Assembly: GCF_018332655.1 (NCBI RefSeq)
Contig: NZ_BOQL01000032.1
Location: forward strand, 1 to 64,000
DNA from: Actinoplanes auranticolor
Lineage (GTDB): Bacteria; Actinomycetota; Actinomycetes; Mycobacteriales; Micromonosporaceae
Direction of reading: 5' to 3'
Length of the DNA stretch: 64,000 nucleotides
Shown in pieces: positions 41,547-49,895 of this stretch. Position numbers and translations under genes: made by a program. The notes under the pieces are model-generated. The model saw nothing but the letters and a program-made list of their open reading frames with translations, searched no databases and was not told the origin of the DNA. The number at the start of each line of letters is the position of its first letter. The first letter of the stretch is position 1.

Positions 41547-43526
41547 TTACGAAGTGGCGAAGAACAGCGTCGGGTTGGACCACGTCGCCTCGGCCGTCGG
41601 CGCCGCCACCACATTGGCGGTGGAGCCGTCGACCGCGGTCGTCGCGGCCGGGTCGAAGTTGACCGTCCGGAGTGTCCCGTCGGTGGAACCGTAGACCAGC
41701 TTGCCGGCCACCCAGGTCATGCCGCGCACCGTGCGCCAGTCGATGCCCGAGGTCGGCAGCGTGAAGGCGGTGCACCCGATGACGTAGCCGTCCGGCGTGA
41801 GGTAACGGTAGAACAGCGCGTTGCTCGACGAGGTCGTGTAGTACATCCGGCCCTGCGAGTAGAACGCGCCGGTCATGCTGGCCGCCGCGTACCACGAGTT
41901 GTAGCCGCTGCTCACCCACGGGGCACCGATCGCGCCGGAGCCACTGAGGATGGAGATGTTCAGCAGGCTGCCGCTGGGCGCGCTCGCGTCCGTCTTGGCC
42001 CAGTACACCTTGTTGCCGACCACGAACGCCGACTTGGCGCTGGTGAGCTGCGGCTGGCTGACCGTCGCGGGGGTGCCCACTCCGGACACACCGTACGACA
42101 CCTTGGTCACCTGGCCGTTGCCGGCGCCCAGGTAGAGGTAACCGGAGGCGGCCTGCGGGGCGTCCTGGATGGCGATGGTGCGCCCACCGGCGTCCGGGAA
42201 GTAGCCCTGCCGGCCGTGGTACTCGTTGCCCAGGCCGTCGGAGTCGAAACCGGCGAACAGGCCGTTGGGGCCCTTCCACAGCTCCCACATGATCGGGCCC
42301 CAGTTGGTCCCGCCGGCCGGCAGCTGACCGCCCGGCGAGCGGGTCGGGTTCCAGTTCAGCGGTACGCCGTTCTGCTGGTCCAGCGCGGCGATGCCGTAAC
42401 GGCTGACGCCACCCGGGCCCTGCGTGTCGTTGCCGTTGGCGTTGTTCTGCCAGCGGAAGTGCCCGCCGACGTAGACCACGCCGTCGGCGACCTCCAGCGA
42501 GGTGACCGAGTCGGTGCCGGTGACGTCGACCCAGGTCGCCTGGACGTTGCTGCCCCGGTCCGCGGTCTCCCAGCGGGCGGTGGTGTCGCAGTACGCGTCG
42601 CCACGGCCACCGTCGGCGATGATCACGAAGTAACTGCCGTCGTCGTTGAAGTCGACGTCACGGGCGTAGAACGGGAACGAGCTGCTGTAACAGGCGGCCA
42701 CGTACCGGTCGGTGTTCCAGTCCGCGACGGTGGGCGTACCCGCGGTGTCGATCATGACGACCTGGTTCCGGGCGTTTCCGTTGACCTCGGTGAAGTTGCC
42801 GACCGCCACGACGGTGTCACCGTCGGGCGCGACCGCGAGGCCCCAGACCAGCTCGGTGCTGTTGGCGTACGGCCGGGCCCCGCTCGCGTCGATCTGGAAG
42901 GTGCTGTCGATCGCGCCGGTGGTGGCGTTGAGCCGGGCCAGCAGTCCGTGCTCGGTGCCGTTGATCCAGTGGAACGCACCCGCGATGTACAGATGGTTCT
43001 CGTGCACGATGGCCCGGCGCACCACACCGCCGTCGGCCCGGCCGACCCAGCTGGTGATCGTGTCGCCGGTGGCCGGGTCCAGCTCGACGAGGTTCTTGCG
43101 GGACACACCGTTCACGGTGCTGAAGTTGCCACCGACGATGAGCTTGCCGTCCGGGCTGACCGCGAGGGTCTGCACCGCACCGTCGAGCACCGGGGTGAAG
43201 CCGGCACGGAGCGCGCCGGTGCCGGCGTCGTAGGCCACCAGGTTGCTCGCCGGCGACCAGGTACTCGCGCCGGCGGGCTTGATGCCGCTGAAGGATCCGC
43301 CGGCGTAGACCGTGTTACCGATCTGCGCGAACGCGCGGATGCTGCCGTTCTGGGCGTGCGGCGTGTAGTCCACCGGGTTGGCCGAGACGATGGTCGCGGG
43401 GTCGTTCGGGGGCACGTACACGGCGGAGGCCGGTACGGCGGTCAGAGCGACCGTCAGACTCAGCACCGCGGTGGACGCCAGGATCCTGGCGGCCGGCCGC
43501 GACCGTAGTCGACGCTTTAGGGACAC
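41547..43526 (-). CDS. Secreted beta-propeller protein within the EPS locus
   Basis: 659 aa from GTG 43526 with AGGAGG just upstream (plus 43531-43536). Signal peptide RILASTAVLSLTVALTAVPA / SAVYVP. The mature protein is built of recurring blades: VQTLAVSPDGKLIVGGNFST, VVRRAIVHENHLYIAGAFHW, VWGLAVAPDGDTVVAVGNFT, VTSLEVADGVVYVGGHFRWQ. These V-Y-V/A-G-G-x-F repeats match delta-60/DUF5122-type propellers. No catalytic motif or anchor. Its place between two halves of an EPS cluster suggests a matrix or polymer-binding role; unproven. Confidence 0.82.
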   Translation of the reverse strand: MSLKRRLRSRPAARILASTAVLSLTVALTAVPASAVYVPPNDPATIVSANPVDYTPHAQNGSIRAFAQIGNTVYAGGSFSGIKPAGASTWSPASNLVAYDAGTGALRAGFTPVLDGAVQTLAVSPDGKLIVGGNFSTVNGVSRKNLVELDPATGDTITSWVGRADGGVVRRAIVHENHLYIAGAFHWINGTEHGLLARLNATTGAIDSTFQIDASGARPYANSTELVWGLAVAPDGDTVVAVGNFTEVNGNARNQVVMIDTAGTPTVADWNTDRYVAACYSSSFPFYARDVDFNDDGSYFVIIADGGRGDAYCDTTARWETADRGSNVQATWVDVTGTDSVTSLEVADGVVYVGGHFRWQNNANGNDTQGPGGVSRYGIAALDQQNGVPLNWNPTRSPGGQLPAGGTNWGPIMWELWKGPNGLFAGFDSDGLGNEYHGRQGYFPDAGGRTIAIQDAPQAASGYLYLGAGNGQVTKVSYGVSGVGTPATVSQPQLTSAKSAFVVGNKVYWAKTDASAPSGSLLNISILSGSGAIGAPWVSSGYNSWYAAASMTGAFYSQGRMYYTTSSSNALFYRYLTPDGYVIGCTAFTLPTSGIDWRTVRGMTWVAGKLVYGSTDGTLRTVNFDPAATTAVDGSTANVVAAPTAEATWSNPTLFFATS

Positions 43527-43660
43527 GGGCCCTCCTAATGAGAACTTAAAGATTGACGCAGCCTCGTGCGGTGGGCGTCAGTGCGCTATCGACCGTCCGG
43601 ACGGAGACGTTGCCTGTTCGGAAAGTCCAGGGGCACAGAGGATGGACGAAGTGTGGGCGA

Positions 43661-44602
43661 TCACGACGGAGCCAGCCGGAACGGCGCCACGCCGGGACTC
43701 GCCCGGACACTCCACGCCGCGGCTTCGGCCAGGTCCGCCAGGCTCACCTGCGGTGCCTCCCGGGCCACGACCAGTTTCCTGCCTTCCAGCTCACGGGCCA
43801 TCGCGACCTGGTGGTCGTCGACGTGCTCACCGAAGGCTCTGCGCCGGGGGACGTACAGCGCGCGCTTTCCGGCCTGCATCGCCGCCAGCGCGGAGCCCAC
43901 CCCGGCGTGCGAGATGACCGCGTCCGCCTCGGCGAGGGCCTGGCGCATCTCGGTGATCGGCACCTGTTTGCGGGCACCGGCGGGCATCTTATCGACAACG
44001 GTCGAGCCCACCTGCCACAGCACGTCCCATTCCGGCGGCAACAGGGTCACGAGGTGGTTGAGCAGGCGCGGGAACGTGTAGCGCTCGTGCGTACCCAGGG
44101 TCACCACGACCTTGCTCACCGGGCGCGGCTCGGCGAGCGGCTCGGCCTCGAAAGCGTCGAAGATGGACCCGCCGTACTGCCAGGTATCGTCTGCCCAGGC
44201 CGGATACTGCGTGTAGAGCCGGGTGCGCGGCACCCGAGCGGCGAGCCGGCCGGTGAGTGACGGCCCCTCCGTGCGGGTCGCACTCTCGATGTAGGAGCAC
44301 GGCACCCCGGCCCGGGTGGCGGGCAGGAAGAACGCCAGCGCCACGCTGGCGCCGGTGCTGATCACCCGCTCATAGCGCCGGCTGCGGAACATGCGCTCCG
44401 CGACGATCAGGTCCTTGACCGCACCGACCAGGTCCCGGCTGGTGGCCGGGGGCACGAAGACGACGTCCTCACCCTCCAGCAGGGACCGGCTCTGCGGACT
44501 GTCGAAGGTCACCCAGCGGCGCTCCCCCACGCCGAGCCGCGGTGTCAGGTCGTGCAGCTCGGCGAGGTGGCCCCCGGTCGAGGCGACGAGCAGCGTCGTC
44601 AC
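43661..44602 (-). CDS. Glycosyltransferase, fused Alg14/Alg13-like (PssD/PssE type)
   Basis: 313 aa from GTG 44602 (GTGA overlap with the PAP2 stop). N-terminal Alg14-like half: TTLLVASTGGHLAELHDLTP (the GGHL loop), YERVISTGASVALAFFLPAT, CSYIESATRTEGPSLTGRLA. C-terminal Alg13/GT28-like half: KVVVTLGTHERYTFPRLLNH, EMRQALAEADAVISHAGVGS and ALAAMQAGKRALYVPRR, the nucleotide-sugar-binding region. In other EPS loci such proteins add the second sugar (often Glc or GlcA) to the undecaprenyl-linked primer. Activity inferred from family. Confidence 0.88.
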   Translation of the reverse strand: MTTLLVASTGGHLAELHDLTPRLGVGERRWVTFDSPQSRSLLEGEDVVFVPPATSRDLVGAVKDLIVAERMFRSRRYERVISTGASVALAFFLPATRAGVPCSYIESATRTEGPSLTGRLAARVPRTRLYTQYPAWADDTWQYGGSIFDAFEAEPLAEPRPVSKVVVTLGTHERYTFPRLLNHLVTLLPPEWDVLWQVGSTVVDKMPAGARKQVPITEMRQALAEADAVISHAGVGSALAAMQAGKRALYVPRRRAFGEHVDDHQVAMARELEGRKLVVAREAPQVSLADLAEAAAWSVRASPGVAPFRLAPS

Positions 44603-45465
44603 GGCGCGGTCGCCGAGACGACCGGCGCGGCTGCCGGAGCGGCCTCGACGGGAACCTCGGCCTCGGCGGCGGCCGGCGGCGGGACCGGGCGGGGATACCG
44701 GCCGGCCAGGATGCCGACGGCCAGGGCGTAGCCCAGGAACAGCGCCGGGCCGAACAGCAGTCCGCTGATGACGTCGGTGAGCCAGTGCTTCTGGGTGTAG
44801 ATCCGCGAGTAGCCCTCGTACGTCGCCATGATCAGCACGACGGTGCCCAGCAGCACGTGCCAGCGCCGGCGCAACTTCCACGTCAGGGCGATGAACAGGG
44901 CGATCGCCCCGAAGGTCATGACCACCCGGGCGATGCCGCCCGACGGGTACGAGCCCAGCCCGGTCGGCGGGTGCCCCCGGTTGACCATGCCGGCCAGGAT
45001 CGCCTGCACGTACTGCTCCAGCGGGAAGCTCGCCAGGATCGCCACCAGCGGGATCCAGAACCGCTTGCGCCAGAACGGGGCGAACAGCACCGCCGCCACG
45101 ACCACCACGATCTTGAGCGGGTCACGGTCGCCCAGGGCCGTGTACCACCAGTTGAAGTCCTCGAAGCCGGGGCTGCGCCGGTCGGTGACCCAGAGCAGGA
45201 CCGGCCAGTCGATGACGTTCTCCAGCCGGTGCGCCAGGATGCCGACCGGCCAGAAGACGGCGACGATCACGGCGGCCCAGAAGAGCACGAACACCAGGGC
45301 CGTCATCGGCCGCCCGAGCGTCACCACCAGCCCGGCGACGGCCTGGTGGGTCTTCGCCGCCAGCCGGCCGCGCGCCAGCCGCCGGCCCGGCCCGTACGCG
45401 AGCAAGGGGCCGGCGACCGCCGGCACGATGACCGCGAACGCGGCGATGAAATACAGCAGTACCAC
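44599..45465 (-). CDS. PAP2-superfamily membrane phosphatase, altered motif
   Basis: 288 aa from GTG 45465; a TTG at 45510 would add 15 residues. Six TM helices (FIAAFAVIVPAVAGPLLAYG, TALVFVLFWAAVIVAVFWPV, IVVVVAAVLFAPFW, VVMTFGAIALFIALTW, VLLGTVVLIMATYEGYSRIY, VISGLLFGPALFLGYALAVG). PAP2 motif 3 is good: SRIYTQKHWLTDVISG. Motif 2 reads YPSGGIARV: the catalytic His of PSGH is Gly. Motif 1 is weak. C-terminal Ala/Pro/Glu tail. In an EPS locus the usual role is undecaprenyl-pyrophosphate recycling; the changed motif makes activity doubtful. Confidence 0.8.
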   Translation of the reverse strand: MVLLYFIAAFAVIVPAVAGPLLAYGPGRRLARGRLAAKTHQAVAGLVVTLGRPMTALVFVLFWAAVIVAVFWPVGILAHRLENVIDWPVLLWVTDRRSPGFEDFNWWYTALGDRDPLKIVVVVAAVLFAPFWRKRFWIPLVAILASFPLEQYVQAILAGMVNRGHPPTGLGSYPSGGIARVVMTFGAIALFIALTWKLRRRWHVLLGTVVLIMATYEGYSRIYTQKHWLTDVISGLLFGPALFLGYALAVGILAGRYPRPVPPPAAAEAEVPVEAAPAAAPVVSATAP

Positions 45466-45540
45466 CGAACAGTCCCCATCCTGCGGCGTCCCGGCCGCAT
45501 ACCTGCACAAGCTGTCGAACAGCGCCCCCCGCGCGAGGCG

Positions 45541-47057
45541 TCAGTAGGCTCCTGAGCCCCGCATGACCGCCATCGCGGTCCGCATGAGGATCACCAGGTC
45601 GACGGTGAGCGACCAGTTCTCCACATACCGCAGGTCCAGCCGGATCGAGTCCTCCCAGGACAGATCCGACCGCCCGCTCACCTGCCACAACCCCGTCATG
45701 CCGGGCTTGACCACCAGCCGCCGGCGCATGTCCTGCGGATACTGCTCGACCTCGCTGGGCAGCGGCGGGCGCGGCCCCACCAGCGACATCTCCCCCAGCA
45801 GGACGTTGATCAGCTGAGGCAGCTCGTCGAGGGAGTAGCGGCGCAGGATCCGCCCGGACCGGGTCACCCGGGGATCCGCACGGATCTTGAACAGCACCCG
45901 GCGTGCTCGTTCTGCTGCCGCATCGCCTCGAAGCGCGCCTCGGCGTCGGTGTGCATGGTGCGGAACTTGTACATCCGGAACGACTCACCGCCGCGGCCCA
46001 CCCGGACCTGCCGGAAGAACACCGGGCCACCGGTGTCCAGCCGGATGACCAGCGCGACCAGCAGGAACAGCGGCGCGAGCAGCACCAGCAGCAGCGCGGC
46101 CACCGACACGTCGAACATGGATTTGATCAGGCGCCGGCCGCCGGAGAGCCGGGGATGCTCGATGTGCATCATCGGCAGCCCGTCGACCGGGCGCACGGTG
46201 ATCCGGTCGCCGGCGGTGTCCACCAGCGACGACGAGACGATCAGGTCGATGTCGTCGCGTTCGAGCTCCCAGGCCAGCCGGCGCAGCATCGGGCCGTCGA
46301 GCTCCGGGCAGGACATCACCATCACCGTGTCGGCACCGGCGGCGGCAGCCGAATTGGCCGCCGCGCCCAGGGCGCCGAACACCGGCACGTCCACCGTGTG
46401 CGCCGCATCGGCCAGCTGCCCCGCGGGCAGGCAGGCACCGATGACCTGGAATCCGTGGTGGGAGCGGCGGTGCAGCTGACGGGTCATCTGCGCGACGGCC
46501 GAGGCGTGCCCGATCGCCAGCACCCGGTGCATGCAGGCCCCGCGCCGGCGGGAGCGGTGCAGCACCTTGCGCAGCACGAATCGACCGGCCAGCGACAACA
46601 CCGTGGTCAGCACGAGGGCGATCAGCAGGTAACCCCGGGCGATGTCCGCTTTGGCGACATAGGAGGCCAGCGCGATGCCCAGGGTGAGCCGGACGCCGGC
46701 CCGCAGCACCCGTTGATACTCCTCGCCGCCGACGAACAGCACCCGCCGTTCGTAGGCGTGCGTCAGCGCCAGCAGACCCACCCACACGGGCGGGATGAGC
46801 GCGGACAGCACCAGATACCAGTCCGCGTACGGCGCGCCCTGGAACCGCAGCACGAAGGCGGCCAGTGTGGCCACCAGGGTCGCGCCGAAGTCGATGACCA
46901 GGAGCAGCTTGACGTAACGCGCCTCCCAGACCCAGCGGTCGGCGTGGCCGCGCCCGTCGGAGACACCGAGATCCCGTTCGGTGACTCCCGCATACGTCGA
47001 TGGTGCCGGAATCGGTCCGCTCGCGGCGCTGTCCGCCGTTGTTTCCGTCGTTGTCAC
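45541..47057 (-). pseudogene. Undecaprenyl-phosphate glycosylphosphotransferase (EPS priming enzyme), frameshifted
   Basis: GTG 47057 opens a 398-codon frame with the N-terminal TM region of WbaP/Cps2E-type enzymes (YVKLLLVIDFGATLVATLAA, LSALIPPVWVGLLALTHAYE, GYLLIALVLTTVLSLAGRFV), a CoA-binding-like middle (RVLAIGHASAVAQM) and the transferase start (RRLIKSMFDVSVAALLLVLL, FFRQVRVGRGGESFRMYKFR). It breaks after QQNEHAG at about 45897. The rest continues in the next frame: VLFKIRADPRVTRSGRILRR, YSLDELPQLINVLLGEMSLV, GPRPPLPSEVEQY, GMTGLWQVSGRS, to the stop at 45541. One extra G in the GGG run would restore a whole protein of about 505 aa. True mutation or sequencing error. Confidence 0.85.
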
Positions 47058-47635
47058 GACGCCCCTGCCCGGTGTGAGACCCCACGCCCACTCGGCAATT
47101 TCGTGCACCCCACTTACGACGCCCCCCACCCCTTGGCCTCACAACAACAAAGCGCAAGGACGCTCAGGCGGTGAACGCTAGACGACGGCCGGGGAAATAC
47201 CGACCCCCGGGTCGCAATCTTTACGATCGCGGGACCAAGTTTTCGGATACCGGAGCGGGCGGCAACATCGTGCATTGCCGGTGAACTCGGTTCTACATCG
47301 GACAAAATAACAGGCATACCCACAGTGACGTCACCGGGCGACCACCGGCCGACCATTGTCCGGTTTCCCCGCATTGGCGCTCATGATTTGTCCGATAAGC
47401 ACGTCTGCGGCATCGCACGGTAACACGGCGGGCGCGGAGCGCGTGCGCGACGTAGTTGCGATCCTCGATGTCCGGCTGAGCTTAGTCGATCATCCGGGTT
47501 GGACAGAACCAGCCGAATGTGAGACACGCCCGTCGTTCGGCCCACTTGACAATGGATGATCCACTGAGTCCCGTCGGAAAAAGATCACCACCGACCATTC
47601 CGAACGAGGTGCGGAACGGCGGCGCGGGAAGCAGT
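47058..47635. other. Non-coding interval upstream of the EPS locus (578 nt)
   Basis: No recognisable gene in either strand; open frames here have no family features. On the minus strand TAGCGT (plus 47175-47180) could be the -10 for the glycosylphosphotransferase, giving a leader of about 110 nt. The part nearest 47240-47400 is less GC-rich than its surroundings. No riboswitch core was found here. Confidence 0.5.
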
Positions 47636-47851
47636 TCAGCGCCGCACGAGCCGCAGTGCCGGCGCCGGGCAGCGGTCCACGGCATGGCGGGCGGAATCCT
47701 CGAGGTGCCGGGGCACAGCCGGTTCCGCCTCGCCGCCGCGGGCCACCGGATAGCCCCAGTCGTCCTCGGCCAGCAGCCCGGGCAGCAGCTCGGCACAGAG
47801 CCCACGGCCGTCGCAGGCCGTCCAGTCCACGTGCAGCCGGGTGGTGCTCAT
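47636..47851 (-). CDS. Small [3Fe-4S]-type ferredoxin
   Basis: 71 aa, ATG 47851. Cysteines C13 and C19 (TACDGRGLC, C-x5-C) and C61 followed by Pro (DRCPAPAL) give the three-Cys pattern of [3Fe-4S] ferredoxins that usually feed cytochromes P450 or similar oxidases. The C-x5-C loop lacks the middle Cys of [4Fe-4S] types. Its start overlaps the stop of a truncated NuoF-like gene as ATGA, so the two once formed a reductase-ferredoxin pair. No P450 is nearby, so its present partner is unknown. Confidence 0.85.
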   Translation of the reverse strand: MSTTRLHVDWTACDGRGLCAELLPGLLAEDDWGYPVARGGEAEPAVPRHLEDSARHAVDRCPAPALRLVRR

Positions 47852-48076
47852 CGCCGTACCCCCTCGGTGGCCAGGCAGTGGCCCGCCAGGTGGGCGGCCA
47901 CGTCGGCCTCGAACGCGCGCAGCGCACCGGTGATCATGCGGGCCGTACCGTCCGGGTGGCGGCAGGCGCCGCGACCGGTGACCAGGGCGGCCAGCCTGCC
48001 CACCTCGGCCGCAGGCCGGGCCGGGTCCGGTGCCCGGCCAGGTCGTCCAGCGTCGTGGCCAGCCGGGGTGACGTCG
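47848..48076 (-). pseudogene. C-terminal stub of a NuoF-like NAD(P)H flavoprotein
   Basis: The minus strand reads TLDDLAG, then after a frame change DPARPAAEVGRLAALVTGRG, ACRHPDGTARMITGALRAFE and ADVAAHLAGHCLATEGVRR before a TGA that overlaps the ferredoxin ATG. GRGACRHPDG-x-x-R followed by FxxDVxxHxxGxC is the end of the NuoF-like SLBB/4Fe-4S proteins often found before such ferredoxins. The FMN/NADH-binding part is missing, replaced by the response regulator gene 24 nt away. Confidence 0.65.
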
Positions 48077-48099
48077 TGAAGGGTGGGCGAGGTTCCCGG

Positions 48100-48717
48100 T
48101 CAGAGCAGGCCGTGGCTCATCGCCCGGGTCACCGCGGCGGTGCGGTCGGCCACGTCCAGCTTCGCGAAGGCGCGCAGCAGGTGGGTCTTGACGGTCGCCT
48201 CGGCGATGAACAGCTCCCGGCCGATGTCGGCGTTGGTGAGTCCCCGGGCCACCAGGCGCAGCACCTCCGCTTCCCGGGCGGAGAGCGTCGGCGGCGCCGG
48301 GCTGCGGACCTGCCGGACCAGGGTGGAGGCGACGCTGGGCGCGAGGACGGTCTCCCCGCGGGCCGCGGCCCGGACGCCCTCGGCCAGCTCCGCCGGCGAG
48401 GCGTCCTTGAGCAGATATCCGCCGGCGCCGGCCTCGATCGCGCGCAGGATGTCACGATCCGACTCGTACGTGGTCAGCACCATCACCCGTACGCCCGGCA
48501 TCGTCGCCACGATCCGCGCGGTCGCCTCGACACCGTCGCCGCCGGGCATCCGCAGGTCCATCAGGACGATGTCCGGCCGCAGCTCGGCGGCGAGCGCCAC
48601 GCCCTCGGGCCCGGACGAGGCCTCACCGACCACGGTCAGGTCGGGCTCGGCCTCCAGCATGCCGCGGATGCCGTGCCGCACCACGGGATGGTCGTCGACC
48701 AGGATCAGCCGGATCAC
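48100..48717 (-). CDS. NarL/FixJ-family response regulator
   Basis: 205 aa from GTG 48717, which has GGAGGT about 7 nt upstream. ATG 48753 (overlapping the kinase stop) would add a Gly-rich leader of 12 residues. Receiver: IRLILVDDHPVVRHGIRGML, phospho-Asp in DIVLMDLRMPGGDG, VMVLTTYES, GYLLKDAS. HTH: LSAREAEVLRLVARGLTNAD, ATVKTHLLRAFAKLDVADRT. Partner of the adjacent histidine kinase. The operon order (ATPase, permease, kinase, regulator) is common for systems that sense the compound exported by the ABC pair. Confidence 0.92.
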   Translation of the reverse strand: MIRLILVDDHPVVRHGIRGMLEAEPDLTVVGEASSGPEGVALAAELRPDIVLMDLRMPGGDGVEATARIVATMPGVRVMVLTTYESDRDILRAIEAGAGGYLLKDASPAELAEGVRAAARGETVLAPSVASTLVRQVRSPAPPTLSAREAEVLRLVARGLTNADIGRELFIAEATVKTHLLRAFAKLDVADRTAAVTRAMSHGLL

Positions 48718-48749
48718 GCCGCCACCTCCACCGCTCACGCCTGCCCCTC

Positions 48750-49895
48750 TCATGCCGGCACCTCGACCTCGACGAGGGTGCCCGTGTCGGGGTCGCTGTG
48801 CACGGTCAGGGTGCCGTTCACCTGCTCGGCCCGGGTCCGCATGCCGGGCAGCCCGAAGCCGGACACGGCCGCGGCGTCGAATCCCCGGCCGTCGTCCCGC
48901 ACCACCAGCCGGACGCTGTCCGGGCCGAAGGCGAGCAGCACCGCCACCTCGTGCGCGTCCGCATGGCGGCGGACGTTGGTCAGCGCTTCCTGGGCCGCGC
49001 GCAGCAGCACGACCTCCACCACGGTCGGCAGCCCCCGGGTGTCCCCGGTGAGGCGGAAGGTCGCCGGGATGCCGGTCTCCTCGGCGAAACGGCTCACCTG
49101 GCGGCGTACCGCATCGGGCAGTGAGCCGGTCGCCAGCGCGGCCGGCGCCAGGGCCGCGACCAGGGCCCGCGACTCGGCCAGGTTCTCCCGGGCGGTCCGC
49201 ACGGCCAGCGCGAGCCGCTCGTCGGCCAGCGCCGGATCGGCCGCCTGCAGCAGGGTGATGATGCTGGTGAAGCCCTGCGCGAGGGTGTCGTGGATCTCGC
49301 CGGCGAGCCGGGCCCGCTCGGCGGCGACCCCGGCCTCGTGCGACAGCCGGGCCACCTCGGCCCGGCTGCTCTCCAGCTCGGCGATGAGCGCGGCGCGTTC
49401 CCTGCTCTGCTGGATGACCCGGTCGATCCAGGTCCCGAGCCAGACCGCCACGGCAGCCGTCATCACGAAGATCGGGCCGACGTGGGTGATGAAGGACCAG
49501 TCGGCACCACCGCGGAGAAATCCGGCCACGAGCGGCAGCAGGTTCGCGCCGACGACCGCGACGACCGCCGCGCGGATCTCCAGCGTCATGAAGATCAGCG
49601 GGCAGAGGGCGAAGAGCAGATAGCTCACGGTGGAGACCGCTACCGTGCCGGCGGCGAACACGACCAGCACGACGACGACGAACGGCAGGCCGGCCCGCCC
49701 GTGCCGCCCCCAGAAGCCGTAGAGCAGGGCGACCACCGCTATCGCGCCGACGGCGACGGCCCGGAGCCCGGGGCCGGTCCCGGACTGGCCGAGCACCGAC
49801 GCCGCCACCGCGAGGGCGACGACGGCGTAGAAGACCACCCAGGCCCGGGAGTGCCGGGCGATGGGCTCGCCCGGGCCACCCGCCGGCGCGGTCAT
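48750..49895 (-). CDS. Sensor histidine kinase, NarL-type system with ABC exporter
   Basis: 381 aa from ATG 49895, ATGA overlap with the permease. Five to six N-terminal TM helices (WVVFYAVVALAVAASVLG, AVAVGAIAVVALLYGFW, LPFVVVVLVVFAAGTVAV, AAVVAVVGANLLPLVAGFL, IFVMTAAVAVWLGTWIDRV). HisKA_3 box ERARLAGEIHDTLAQGFTSI with the phospho-His; HATPase N-box LRAAQEALTNVRRHADA, G-boxes VRDDGRGFD and GFGLPGMRTRAEQVNG. Short linker, no separate sensor domain, so signal is probably sensed at the membrane (intramembrane-sensing type). Confidence 0.92.
   Translation of the reverse strand: MTAPAGGPGEPIARHSRAWVVFYAVVALAVAASVLGQSGTGPGLRAVAVGAIAVVALLYGFWGRHGRAGLPFVVVVLVVFAAGTVAVSTVSYLLFALCPLIFMTLEIRAAVVAVVGANLLPLVAGFLRGGADWSFITHVGPIFVMTAAVAVWLGTWIDRVIQQSRERAALIAELESSRAEVARLSHEAGVAAERARLAGEIHDTLAQGFTSIITLLQAADPALADERLALAVRTARENLAESRALVAALAPAALATGSLPDAVRRQVSRFAEETGIPATFRLTGDTRGLPTVVEVVLLRAAQEALTNVRRHADAHEVAVLLAFGPDSVRLVVRDDGRGFDAAAVSGFGLPGMRTRAEQVNGTLTVHSDPDTGTLVEVEVPA

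Noticed and set aside
40986..43508. 840-codon plus-strand open frame opposite wzz and the beta-propeller
   Set aside because: No signal peptide, domain or RBS; crosses a perfect terminator hairpin and the propeller gene, which has blade repeats and a signal peptide.
35001..47057. Considered as a natural-product (non-EPS) biosynthetic cluster
   Set aside because: No PKS, NRPS, RiPP or terpene core enzyme; the gene set is a standard Wzx/Wzy polysaccharide assembly line.
47356..47559. Small plus-strand frame in the gap upstream of the EPS locus
   Set aside because: No RBS, leaderless -10 or family feature; cysteine-poor random composition.
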